The notes beneath the pieces were generated by a model, which was not told the origin of the DNA, ran no database searches, and was given only the letters and a program-made list of their open reading frames with translations. From Guillardia theta CCMP2712 (lineage: Eukaryota; Cryptophyceae; Pyrenomonadales; Geminigeraceae), in assembly GCF_000315625.1 (NCBI RefSeq), contig NW_005434652.1, positions 696,091 to 760,090 on the forward strand: DNA of 64,000 nucleotides. Direction: 5' to 3'. Within the stretch, counting starts at the first letter, position 1. Every line of letters starts with the position of its first letter. The position numbers and the translations under genes are program-made. Of this stretch, positions 34,568-45,600 are shown one piece after another.

Positions 34568-36887
34568 ATGCATGACGCTACATGGCATAAACTTCCTGAG
34601 CTCCCGCTCCGTCACCTGTCGCAAGGAGAGCGTTCTCTCCAGACCGAGCGGGGAAGGGGATCTACACTGGCTGCTCTCGACTTTCCTCCGATCCGTGGGA
34701 GCCAGACGGACCGAGCAGCCACGAGGAAGCAGGTGAATGCCGACCAAGCTTCCTCCTTCCTATGACTAGTTCTCCAGCGGGGGGAGGGAGTCTCGAAGCC
34801 TGACTTGGAGGAGCATGTTCTCAGCCTGCATCACCGAGCGGTGGGAGTGACGGGAGCGGCTGGTGGAGGCGCCTTGATGCGCATGCAGGTCTCTCTCAAC
34901 GAGCGAGGCCTGAAGCACGACGCTGAGAGCCTCTACGCGCGCATCCTCAAGTTGGACATGAGGGCCCCGATGAGAATCCTGGTGCTCAACAACCTCGCGC
35001 TGCTGCATGAGAGCAGGGGAAACTTGAGAGAGTAGAGCTGCAGCTTGTTGACTGCCCGAGCTCACCTCGTGCTCGACAGATCGGAACGCTTGTACAGGCA
35101 GGCGATGACCCTCAGCGTCGACCCCAAGGACTTGTACTGCCGCCGCTGCTGCAAGCGCATGTCAGCCCCGGCAGAGGACGCTGGTGTGGCTCAAGGTGCT
35201 GAAGGAGAGGCGGGCTTGCAGTCTGAGCTCTTCCTTCAGTAACATGCAGCACGTGCGGCATCAAACACGCAGCAGCAGCTTCTGCCTGGTGCCGCAACTG
35301 CTCCCTCTCGGTGCTCCCTCGTGCGATGTTTCTCAGCTGACTGGCGCCTGGTGAAGCTCTGCAGGGACTGCAGGGAGTGCTGGAAGGTGCCGGGGCTGCT
35401 CAAGTCGACGCAGACAGCTCGGAACTACTCCAAGTTGTAAGGGGAGGCAAAGGCAACGAGTTGACGTACTGGATCTACAGGTTCAAGCAGACGCAGCTCG
35501 GGCAATATGATGAGGCGAGCGGGGGAGAGGTGAGAGTGAAAAGGAAGTGAGCTGTGATATCAGGCAGAGAAGCTTCTGTTTCTGGCTCTTGCATCGCTGA
35601 AGAAGATTGCACGCGAGGACAGTTGCAAGTCCCAGCAGCTCTTGCAAGCAGAAGCATGCATGATTCTGTCGCAGTATGGCGATCTTGTGATGCGACCATT
35701 GGCAGCTCTTGCTGTGACATGATAGATTTGATTGCAGTTGTTGGATGCCGTCGAGAGAGAACTGAAAGACAAGTCCACTTCTTCTCCTGCCCTCCTTGAC
35801 AAGCTGGAAGTTGCAGTGCAGGTAGGGTACGAAGGGTCTGGTTGTCTTTGACGCACGCCAGTACTTGACAGCCTCGCTCAAGCTCAACGAGCATCAAGCT
35901 CAGAGCAGGTGAGGCGAGCCTGCCGCTTCTTCTCTGAGTCAGTCGGAGGTTCTTGTTGGGCAAGTGCTACTTCGTGGCGGCTTCCTTGCTCAGCGCAAAG
36001 GGAGTCGGCGGCGGCGAGCTGGGCAGCCTGCTGGGAGATGCCAAGGTGAAGGGAAAACAGGCGCAAGCAGCCATGACTGAACTAGCGAGCAAACATCTTC
36101 ATCTCGCCCTTCGTGAGATGCTTGACCTTGTTTTGCTCGCCTGCTGACTCTCCCTATGGAGAGATCGACTCCAACTTCCTCCCCGCCAGGTTTCAGCTCT
36201 CGCTCCTCCTCTCAAAGCTCAACAGGCTGGAGTCCCTCAAGAACCTCAAGACCCTCTTGACTGTCGAGCCCCGGCATGTCCCCAGCCTTCTCGAATTTGG
36301 TCGCCTGCTACAGACATGCGGGCAGAGCCTGAAGCGCCTGCGGCCCTTCCGGAGGAGAGAGGCATGGCAGGAGCTGTTCTTCCTTGAGGCGCAGGCCCTG
36401 TTCAAGCGAGCGATCAGCATGCAGCCTGACAGTCCAGTGGCGCTGCTGGAGTATTGCATCTCTTGCACTCAGAGCAAGACGAGCGAAGACGAGGTGAGGA
36501 GGATCGTGCAGCGGGTGACGGAGCGTAAACCGACGGACGCTGCCATCCTCTGCAACTTGGGCTGCCTGCTGCAGAAGCTTGGAGAGAACAAGAAAGCAGA
36601 GGAAGCGCTGCTGCAGGCCATCGCACGAGCACCCAACCACCTGCCGTCCATCTACAACCTAGCTCGGCTGCATCACTACTTCCTCTCCAACCGCCAGCTC
36701 GCCCTCCGCTTCTACGACAAGGTACACGTCCGCCGCTTCCTCGTGGTGCCTGAGGGCCTGACAGGTTCTGAGCCTCGAAGAGGAGGAAGGAGACGAGGCG
36801 AGTGCGAACATCATGAAGATGACCAGAGATCAGAAGAGATTCATTCGCGTCACTCAGAATTTGAAGTTTATTAACCAGAGAAGTTGA
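34568..36887 (+). CDS. Tetratricopeptide-repeat (TPR) protein
   Basis: Multi-exon gene with TPR-type helical pairs. The start MHDATWHKLPELPLRHLSQG is tentative. TPR-like segments include GLKHDAESLYARILKLD followed by RILVLNNLALLHESRGN, then SERLYRQAMTLSVDP across a 48-nt intron (35.03-35.08 kb), EKLLFLALASLKKIARED (35.57 kb), and a clear pair at 36.4-36.7 kb: EAQALFKRAISMQPDSPVA, DAAILCNLGCLLQKLGENK and KAEEALLQAIARAPNHLPSI. The last intron (about 36721-36764) leads to a final exon ending FIRVTQNLKFINQRS, with the stop at 36885-36887. The alternative unspliced end would be Arg/His-rich and less plausible. A CRRCCKRM segment near 35.14 kb and CRNCS near 35.29 kb may form a Cys pair motif. Function: probable protein-interaction scaffold; no specific orthologue recognised. 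Confidence 0.65.
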
Positions 36888-37017
36888 ATGTCAACAAAGA
36901 AGTTTGAATCGTCCATCCCTCCTCCAGCCCTTGAGCGTCATCCTCATATTCCATCCGTCCTCCCCATCCTTGGTCTCTCTTTCTCCTCCTTCATCCGCCT
37001 CTCGCTCCTTCCTCCCT

Positions 37018-40000
37018 TCACCCACCAGTCTTCTCGGTCGACATCTGCCACCAGTCAAGAACTCCCTGCGCTGACGTCTGCACGGCGCTGACTTGCAGGC
37101 TGAGCGACCGATGCCATTCCAAGTTCTTCTTAGCTCGCATCCTCTGAAGCTCCTCGTAGTTAGGAAACGAGATCTCGCTTGTCCCCCTCCAAGTATCTCC
37201 TTCCTCCTCCCATGACTCCTTCCTCCCCTTCCCCTTCAGCCACGTGCTGTACCATCCCCAGAACTCGTCCACTGAGATCGCTTCCTCCTTCTTGCACACC
37301 AGCAGCAAATCCTGCGCAAACTGCGCGTCCCACGTGTGGCCCAGCAAGTCTCCCACCTCGGGGATCTGGTGCTTGTAGATATGATCGTTGGAGGAGTTTG
37401 CGCTGAGGACGCGCTGCCTGATGATCGCCTTCGTCATCTCCAGCTTCTCCATCTCGTCCTGCCTCTCAGCAATTAACGAGGGAGACGAAAGAGACCCCAG
37501 CGAGGACGGTCGATCTTGATCCTGCTCCAGGATCTGTCTCCTCTGAGCTTCACCTTCCCCTGCTACTTGCGCGTCCCTCGCTCGTTTGGCATCAGCAATC
37601 TTCCTGTTGAGCATGAAGACGAAAGAGAGAAAGTCCTTGTGGTCCAGGAGGCCGTTCTGTCTTCGATCTGCTTCGCGCAGAACGGCTCGGATGTCCGAGG
37701 GGGAGAGGAGGAGGCCGAGCGTCTTGAGCGCCTTGGAAAGCTCCTGCTCGTCGATGGTGCCGGAGGCGTCAACATCGATCTTGTAGAAGAACTTGGAGAT
37801 GATGACAGACGCCTGTTGAGGGTCGTCGATGGGGTGGAAGATGAGCAACTTCACTTCGTTCTTCTGGTTCTCCGTCATGAAGCCCTGTGACTCCTGCTCT
37901 TCGTCACCACTGTCATCTTTCACCCATCTGAGAGCCTTGGTCCTGTCATCGTACTGCATCTTCCATCCTTGATCAGGCGATACCAGCTTCAAGCGGTTCA
38001 GCTGGGAAGTGGCCAGGGGGTCGAACAGGCGAAGCTCCTCCGTCCTTCCTCGCAGCATCATCTGCTCCATCCTGCTGAACTGCTTAGGATGCTCTGGGAA
38101 CACGCGGAGCTCGAGCTCTTCCTTTGGTAATCTGCCCCTGTTGCTCGCGTGTCCCCACCCGTCCACTCCTTCCCCTAACGCGACTGTGCACACGTTGCCG
38201 TTGATCGTTGCCCTGCTCTCGGGCTCCTTCAGGGTCGCAAGATTTTTGCCTTTAGCCATTCTATGGCCGCGGAGCTTGTCTCGTGCTAGCCGAGCTTCTG
38301 CCATGCGGAAACGCTTGCTGAGCCTGTATCGCCTGAAGTCAAACATCACGTTCAAGTTGGTCAGCGGATTCTCAGCGTCTCTCGATCTCTGAGTCGACTG
38401 CTTGGCGACATGATAAGTGAAGAGTAGAGTGACAGGAAGTGTAATGGAGAGGACAAAGCAAGCGATCCAGACGCTCTCGAGGCTGTTCCTCGCTCCCTCA
38501 CAGAGGTTCTTGTACCACTTGTTGTAGACTAAAGTCAAGCTCTCACAGGAGCCCATGGTCATCATCTCGCTGATAGTCTTTTGAATGTCTTCATTGTTCG
38601 CCAGTGCCATCTTGTCAAATTGGTACCGCTGCTGGCTAGCTGAGAGCTTGACGCTGTCCAACGAGCTTCTGAGCGACTGAACGTCTTGCTGCATGCTTGA
38701 AATCTGCTGCTGAAGCAAGTCAAGATACAGCTTGAACGCTTGTCCTCGCGTGGAGCTGGGGTCGTATCTAGAGGAGTACCCAAACTCATCTCCTGTCGCC
38801 TGCATGTCCATGACGGTCTGCAGCTCGGGCTCGATGACCCTCAGGTAGTCGGCAATCATGAGAGTGCTCAGCACATCATCACTGACGCGGCTGTAGAGCT
38901 GCAGGGGCGACAAGCTCCGTTGCATCCCCAAGATGTTCATCTTCTGCAAGCTCCACATGTCGCCGGATGGTCGGAGAGCGCAATCAGAGATGGTATTTCG
39001 CAGGTTGTTGTCAACCAGTTGGAGAGTCAGGAAGAAAACAGAGGAAGAGTTGGTGGAGGCGGGGGGAGGGAGCAGCAAGCGACACATGTCTTCTTGAGGA
39101 ACAACGAACACAGAAGTTATCCCCCATAACACCCAACTGAACAACGATGCGAGAAGGATCAAAACCTTGCCCAAAGTCCAGAGAGCTTGCAAGCCCAGAA
39201 GGAGGGAAAGATATAGACACGCAATCGTTAAAAAGACGAACCCCCAGAAGGCATAGGCGATCACTCTTCGCAAAGTACGGGAGTTTGCCTCGGAACTGAA
39301 AATATGTTGCGTCTGCTGATAAAACTCTATGCTCCAGGTCGAGATGAGCTTGAGCTGGTTGAAGAGCAAGTCTGACAGTTGTGCAATGGCACTATTGCAT
39401 TCATCGCTTGTATAAAAGTGAAAGCTGTTGCTGCTCTTGCTGGGCTGGATGGAAAACGAAGATAAGACCTTGTCAATGCTCTGGATCACGGCTTCGCATG
39501 AGCGGCAGCATGGACACAGTCTATTGCTGTTATCGTCATTCTTGCAGGCAGGATTTGGGATGAAGGCGTTGGTATTTTCAAGTATGGTCCCATTCCCAAT
39601 CTTCCTCACGGTAAGGGAGCCATTTGTTTGATTGACCGTGAGAGGACAAAGGTTCCTAAAGTCCCACAGGGTCTCGTTTGACATGATACACTGATCTGCT
39701 GCAACAGATTCTTTGCAGCCCTCGACCAGAAGCGCAAACCTCTTCATCTTGGAGCGGAGGCCGAGGACCAACGTGCTGGTCCGATTCCAGTCTCCGTCAA
39801 GGTACCCGCGCATCAGCTCCAGAGTCTTGTTTCTGCTCGTCAGGTCTGCAGCGAAGCTCTGCTTCAATCGCTCTGTCTGGCTGCTCACCTCCCTCAACCT
39901 CTGCAAGGGGTAATCCAAGACCTGCCGTCTGCTTGAGGTCAGCTCGACCAGGCTGAAGTCCAGCTGAGAGCTGCTGGATATCCCGATGATGCTGATGCAG

Positions 40001-40968
40001 GATGCAAACACCAGCAGGCAGACGTACAAGACACTCGAGCAGATTTGCCACCTCGGGCTGTAGACCACCAGAGGGACTCTGGTGAACAAGTCAAGGCAGC
40101 CGACCTGCATGTGGCCCTCGGAGAAGCAGAAGAGCGGTAGGAGAGAGAGGTTTCTGCTGCAAGCAAACAAGGCCGATGCCATGAGCAGCAGAACCCCTGG
40201 AACGATTACGATCCCCCACATCGCGCACCAGAGAGCAACATCCATGTATTGACATTGCGCCTCTTCATAGTTTGACCGGAGGGGACTTGAGAAGCACTTG
40301 CCAAGCTTGCTACTCATGGTTGGGGAGAACAGATACCGAAAGAAAGTGATGGGCGCTCCTGAGAACTCATTCTTTCCCATTTTAACGATTTGAAACGTGT
40401 CTGTCGAGTTGATAGACGGCAGGCCAGCATTCGAGAAGGCTGTTTGAAAGTTCTTCAACATCAATCGACTCGGGAATGAACTCGAATGGTTTGTCCGGAC
40501 TTGAAGATCGATCTTCACTTTGTCCAGACTGCTGGATGAGGCAGCGCTTACGGTGATTTCTTCGGCTTTGACTTTCAACAGACCTGATAAAGCTACGACG
40601 TACTTGGCTTTCTGTTGTTCAAAGTCTCGCCCCTGCATCCTCAAGTAGAACTCAACTTGCGCGTAATGTCCCACGTACTGAACTGTAAAATTCCCATCAT
40701 ATGATAGATGAGGCAGGTGATAAATCATCGACCGGCTGAACCACTTTGACACATGCCTGTATGCAGATTGGTCTGCGCTTCTCTTGTCAAACATTCCCAT
40801 CCCCCAAAACAAGAGGATGAAATTCAAACATAGGAGGAAGAAGAGGAGGAGGGAAGGCAGAAGCTGAGAGCAATGAGCCGAATCCTGCATCTGACTTGAG
40901 TTCTTGGTCTGTGCATCAGAGGCATCAAGCAACTCTGCATCGCCATCCGACAATTCGTTGTGAAACAT
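37018..40968 (-). CDS. Large six-TM protein with EF-hand tail, single exon
   Basis: This is a 1316-residue intronless frame. Hydrophobic helices are near residues 36-58 (LLPSLLLFFLLCLNFILLFW), 246-270, 309-331, a close pair near 556-615, and one further on (WIACFVLSITLPVTLLFTYH). They separate three large, N-glycosylation-rich loops with a Cys-rich stretch (CPCCRSC). The pattern of single helix, loop, hairpin, loop, hairpin, loop, helix and long cytosolic tail recalls prominins plus one extra N-terminal helix, but this is topology only. The first loop (about 105-165) has a SEA-like pattern. The tail carries one canonical EF-hand, DVDASGTIDEQE, with ligands at 1, 3, 5, 7, 9 and 12, and a second degenerate one (DRRQNGLLDHKD). 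The basic MAKGKNL and acidic segments lie before it. I infer a plasma- or flagellar-membrane protein that senses Ca2+ in the cytosol. Family unknown. Confidence 0.8.
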   Translation of the reverse strand: MFHNELSDGDAELLDASDAQTKNSSQMQDSAHCSQLLPSLLLFFLLCLNFILLFWGMGMFDKRSADQSAYRHVSKWFSRSMIYHLPHLSYDGNFTVQYVGHYAQVEFYLRMQGRDFEQQKAKYVVALSGLLKVKAEEITVSAASSSSLDKVKIDLQVRTNHSSSFPSRLMLKNFQTAFSNAGLPSINSTDTFQIVKMGKNEFSGAPITFFRYLFSPTMSSKLGKCFSSPLRSNYEEAQCQYMDVALWCAMWGIVIVPGVLLLMASALFACSRNLSLLPLFCFSEGHMQVGCLDLFTRVPLVVYSPRWQICSSVLYVCLLVFASCISIIGISSSSQLDFSLVELTSSRRQVLDYPLQRLREVSSQTERLKQSFAADLTSRNKTLELMRGYLDGDWNRTSTLVLGLRSKMKRFALLVEGCKESVAADQCIMSNETLWDFRNLCPLTVNQTNGSLTVRKIGNGTILENTNAFIPNPACKNDDNSNRLCPCCRSCEAVIQSIDKVLSSFSIQPSKSSNSFHFYTSDECNSAIAQLSDLLFNQLKLISTWSIEFYQQTQHIFSSEANSRTLRRVIAYAFWGFVFLTIACLYLSLLLGLQALWTLGKVLILLASLFSWVLWGITSVFVVPQEDMCRLLLPPPASTNSSSVFFLTLQLVDNNLRNTISDCALRPSGDMWSLQKMNILGMQRSLSPLQLYSRVSDDVLSTLMIADYLRVIEPELQTVMDMQATGDEFGYSSRYDPSSTRGQAFKLYLDLLQQQISSMQQDVQSLRSSLDSVKLSASQQRYQFDKMALANNEDIQKTISEMMTMGSCESLTLVYNKWYKNLCEGARNSLESVWIACFVLSITLPVTLLFTYHVAKQSTQRSRDAENPLTNLNVMFDFRRYRLSKRFRMAEARLARDKLRGHRMAKGKNLATLKEPESRATINGNVCTVALGEGVDGWGHASNRGRLPKEELELRVFPEHPKQFSRMEQMMLRGRTEELRLFDPLATSQLNRLKLVSPDQGWKMQYDDRTKALRWVKDDSGDEEQESQGFMTENQKNEVKLLIFHPIDDPQQASVIISKFFYKIDVDASGTIDEQELSKALKTLGLLLSPSDIRAVLREADRRQNGLLDHKDFLSFVFMLNRKIADAKRARDAQVAGEGEAQRRQILEQDQDRPSSLGSLSSPSLIAERQDEMEKLEMTKAIIRQRVLSANSSNDHIYKHQIPEVGDLLGHTWDAQFAQDLLLVCKKEEAISVDEFWGWYSTWLKGKGRKESWEEEGDTWRGTSEISFPNYEELQRMRAKKNLEWHRSLSLQVSAVQTSAQGVLDWWQMSTEKTGG

Positions 40969-41580
40969 TCTTACCGTTATGACCCGGCGATGCTCCCTCC
41001 TATGTCCTTCCGATAAGTTCCGCTGCTTTCTCCCCTCTGAGTCTCCTCCCCTTCTCCCTTCACCTTGCCTCTTGGCTCATACGATGCCCTGGCAGCCGGT
41101 GATCCCGGCCGTTCTTCGGCATGTCCCCGACTGCTCGCTGTTGACTCACCGGGTCTTACCAGGATTACTATCATCCTACACTTCCTAGCACCTTACAGCA
41201 TCGAGACCCTCATCCCCGCTCACTTGACTGAAGACATTCCTCTATACCCCTCGTCCCCGCTCATACCGCTTGTCCCTTCGCCTTCATATTGTGTACCCCC
41301 ACCCCTGGGGAAACACTCCTGCCACCATATCATTCTCAAGTTCTCATGTACCCCTACCCCCTTCAAATGCTCCAGAGCAAAGGTCTGTCTTATGTTCGAG
41401 TCCAATGATTAGTATTATTCGATCATTCTTATGACAAATTTCAATATACCTTTGTTCTCTTGTAGTTGGCGTCCGTCACCCACCCATTGCAAATATAGTA
41501 CCTACACCCCCACCCCCATGTTTGGAGGTACCCCAAGGTCCTACCCCTGTCGTTGGTAAGTCGGAGAAGGAGGAGGCGGC
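40969..41580. other. Spacer with pyrimidine-rich, CCCTA-type composition
   Basis: Strand-biased sequence with many TACCCC/CCCCTAC/CACCCC strings (41.24-41.55 kb). No coding exon is apparent. Similar composition recurs at 46.56-46.87 kb. Confidence 0.45.
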
Positions 41581-42049
41581 ATGCGGCTGATCGCGCTCTT
41601 CGACCACAACAACTCGGCATGGGTGAACTACCAGAGCAACGGGACTCCCGTCTGCCCCTCACACAATGGCTGCTGCTACAACCCCGGCGAGGATGCTGAC
41701 GGCAATGCCACGGTACGACTTGAGGAGGTGGAGAAAAGGTGGTAGAGCGAGTTCGGGATAGAAGCTGTGACAGCAGAATGACGAGTAGAGGAGTAGTGCA
41801 ACGGTACCAGAATGATAGTTGGAAAGGGTACAACGCAGAAACAAAAGGTGAAGCACAGAAAGAAGAGTGCTCAGGTTTTCAGCGTCAAGGTTGTATTTAT
41901 CCGTTGGCGCTTTCATAGAGTTGTTTGTCGTTGATCTCAAGGGAGATGGTTGAATGGTTCACAGATGGTGACACTTGGTTTTGCAGCCATGGTGCGAATG
42001 TGTAGACAAGGCTTGTGATCGGGATATCGTTCCAGTTCAATTTCTTTAG
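41581..42049 (+). CDS. Possible small cysteine-rich protein
   Basis: Two in-phase pieces give 64 residues. Exon 1 (41581-41712) is MRLIALFDHNNSAWVNYQSN through CPSHNGCCYNPGEDADGNAT and ends at a GTACG donor. Exon 2 (41987-42049) is WCECVDKACDRDIVPVQFL with a TAG stop. An in-frame stop lies upstream of the ATG. The six cysteines (C, CC, C.C, C) suggest disulphides, but no signal peptide is present unless an upstream exon exists. The 274-nt intron is long for this window. It could also be a fragment of a larger gene. Confidence 0.35.
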
Positions 42050-42660
42050 ATGACGAACTTCGTAACAGTGGATCATTGCGCTTGTTTTCTCACATTGTGC
42101 AAATTGTCAGTGTGACATTAAAGGTGCATAGTCCTTTGTGACATCCGATGTGATCGAAAAAACGAGATGGACATCGTTTTCTCTGGCGTCTTTCTGACTC
42201 CTAACAAGTTTTGGCATGTGCCATTGACTGGAGCACTCTTCAGCTGGTTATTCATTAACTTCTTGTCAATCTGGTTTGAATGTACAGTAACTTAGAAGAA
42301 TAGAGCTCCATGCGGAGTCAACGAGATCAACATCCTTGCAATGGACAGGGTGAAGTTTTCTTCAAATCTCTCAGTGGCTGGTTGAATCGTCCTCGTCGCC
42401 GTTCTGCATCAGCAACGTCACTGACGAACAGTGATGAGTACGTTTGGAGGGGCAACTAACCCTGGAAGCGTTCACTCACTCAGTATGCACGACTTTAGTG
42501 TTTGACTGCTGCGGCTGAAAGAAAACAGTGAGAGAGTTCATCGAATCAGGACATGAAATATGTTTACAGGGGTTGCTTCATCGACAGGCTTCTGAACAGC
42601 CTGCAGCGCATCTTCTGCTATTGCATACATCAGCAAGCAACGAGCAGGACATCCTCACAC
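42050..42660. other. Spacer without identified gene
   Basis: Mixed sequence; short plus-strand ORFs at 42.53-42.74 kb lack splice-supported partners or motifs. It probably holds 3' UTRs of the flanking genes. Confidence 0.4.
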
Positions 42661-45600
42661 TCATCCTCTCTCACTTGCAGCAGCCGCTTGCACCAGATGT
42701 TCCATGCGGCGACCATCTACCTCCGGGGAAGACGTAGCTGTTGAACCTGCTGAAAGACAGTCAAGAGCTTCAAAAACAGCCGGCAGCAGCCTACCGAGCT
42801 GAGAGGCGTAGGAATGAGCTCCTTTGCCGATGGCTGCAGCCGCCGATCCGAATTCCACGACAAGTGCCGCATAGCTCTTAGCAGTCCTGACCTCTGAACT
42901 CCTGCTGTTCTTGTCTGCTTCACTCCCCGCACACTGATCGGAATGATTGGCCTTCGACCGTCCTCCTTTCGCCTTCGCATGCTTGCCTGCAAGTCACGTG
43001 AGCATGTTGATCTGGGCTAGAGCACTGTGCTGTGAAGTACTTACCTTCGGTTGTCATCACTTCACATGCGTCGCCATCCTTTTGAGTCTCGTCGAGAGCG
43101 TTCTGAGAGCAATCCACAGTAGCCGCGTCTTCCGAGGTTCCGTCGGAGTTATTTACATGGACAGCACTGGCACTGTTAGCGCCTTCTACCGCATCCTTCG
43201 ATTTCTGTTCTTGCTCAATACCTGAGCCACTCGTCTCTGCGTTGGGGCATTCCAGCTCACTGTCCAATCGACTCTTAAGATGTTCACCACCAGATGTAGT
43301 CGACGTGTTTTGATTGAGCAACGCGTCTCCATAGCTTACTCGCCCTTGTGACTTCATGTTCCCATTCCCCTCCAGACCGCCCGTCAGCGCTTGTGACCAG
43401 TTCATGCCGATGATCACGGCTTTGGCATTTTCTGGTCGAGGAGCCTCAGAGGAATCCAACTCATCCGTGCTTGCATCACTAGCTGGCCTCCTTCCCCTCC
43501 CACGCAACTTCGTATCGATTCTCTTGCTTGAGTCATGTGCGGAGAAAAATTGCACCTGATCCGATACTCCTGATGCAACTGCATCACTCGTAGCCCCTAC
43601 CGAGCAGTTTGCCAACAGGACTTCGGCCGAGGACCGTCCTTTCTCGTTCCGTGGCTGTCTCCTGCGATCCAGCCAAGTCGAGTCTTGGTTATTTTGATAC
43701 TTTGCGTGGGACTCACGAGCCTTTCGCAGCGCCTGCTCTCTCTCCCCCATGTCAGTTGGCACCAGGAGGTCGACATATTCAGTCTTCCGGGTATTCCCGG
43801 GAGGAGTTGCAATGCCGCAGTATCGACGCAGAGCTTGAGTGATGGCGTGCACCTTCACTCTAGAGCCAAGCGTCGCCTTGAACAACTCATCATTGATTTC
43901 AGACCAAAACTTGCACGTGGCATCAGCATTTTTCTCTTTGAGCAGCAAGGAGCCGTCTGGACGTTTTTCGATCTTCCCTTGCTTGATTTTTTCTTGTACA
44001 TATCTTTGCACTGCAGATCTCTGACCCTCAGAACCATGAATCTGGTGCCATTTCTGCGCTGCTGTTGGCGCAAGAAATGATCTTCCTTCGTTCTTGTGAT
44101 TATCTGAAGCTTCGAATCGCAAGGAGTTAGTTGAGGCATCCGTAAAGTCTTGCTGTCCTTCAGCCTTGCCGGGAGCATTCACGGCCTCTTGTCCCGCATT
44201 CATTTGATCATCTGAGCTCAAATTTGCTGACATCATTTCGTTCACGTTCCTATCCTCCTCTTGCTGTGACAGCATTCCAGACTCTGACTTCCCATCTCTC
44301 TGAACAAGGTCGGCAGGATTCATTGGCACGTCACTTTTCTCGCTCAAGCTACCGACATTCTCGCTGGGCTCTGGGTATTTTGAGCCTATCAGGACTGACA
44401 AGGCGGTAGGGCGTGGCTCTGTAGAAGTTGAATGCAAATTATCCTTCGAGGTACGCATTTCAGTTGCAGCTGCTTCATCACTTGAGTTCTTGTAGTGTTT
44501 TTCACGATTTTGCTGTCTCCTCTTGCGAGGGCGATCTTTCGTGGCCCCGTCACTGTTGCTATCCACTGGCAAGGATTTTCTGATTATTTCTGAGTAGCCC
44601 ATCGATGCTTGATTTGCCGTTATGGCTTCAATCGCCTTCTCTGATGCTGGGACACCAACGGCAGGAGAAGCCTCAAGGGTCTTCAAGTATGAGCCTTCAT
44701 TGCCAGACTGGCCTGCGCTTGATGGTGCTGGAGAATTTTCGATCGAGTTCATTTCATCTTCTCGGCTGTTCTTCCCCTTCGCCAAGACGTTGGACGATGC
44801 GTCCTTCGAAGAGCTCGAGGAATTCATCATCAAGACGACTGCTGCACTTAACCTGGGAGCACTCTCTTCAGGAATTCTAGAGCCCATCAGGACTTCGGAT
44901 GCCTTCCACGGGGTATTCATTTCGCCTGTGCCTGCTTCACCTACAGGAAGATCCTCCACCTCTCCGGCTCCTCCTGTATTTCCCTGTTCTTGTTCGCTCC
45001 CAGCAGTCTTCGGGTTCAATTCCTTTGTCTCCTTTTCTTTCTCTTCAGCTTCTGCTACAGACTTTGCCCCTGAGGCTGGTTTTTTCAAAGAGTCATCTGA
45101 GTCGCCTTTCATGCCAGAACTTGAGTCTGCTAGCACCTGCGACTTGCCCTTTGACTTTGCTTTAGCTTTCATCTTCGGATCTTTTGAAACACTGACGGAT
45201 TCCAGCAACTGCTCACTTTCTTTCGTCCTCGAGCTTCTCGTCGAGGCAGCGCTCGCCTTTGCAAGGTTGGCCTTCTTGACGCCGTTATCCTTCTCCTTCG
45301 GATTGGATTTCGAATTTTCTACCATCGACAGCCTAGTGGACATTCCTGATGTTCTAGGTGTTGTCGAAGTTGAAGATGACTTCTTTCCATTCTTTGCAGT
45401 GTCGGAGCTGAGCCCTAGGAGAGCGGATGCCCCATCAAGAAGCTCGATGTCGTCTGAATGCTTCTTCTTGCCTTTCTTCTTCGTTGTTTGCACCTTGTTC
45501 TTGTTCTGACTTTTAGATCTCAGGTTGATATGATGCTCGACAAGAGGCTGACTGCTTTCCCTCTTTCGTTTGGGCACATTCCTCTCATCCTGATGACCAT

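Noticed and set aside
41390-41415. GTTCGAGTCC string resembling a tRNA T-loop
   Set aside because: No acceptor, D or anticodon stems can be formed around it.
44622-45509. 295-residue plus-strand ORF
   Set aside because: It lies antisense to the Ser/Lys-rich exon of the 42.7-46.3 kb gene and mirrors its composition; no motif or start context of its own.
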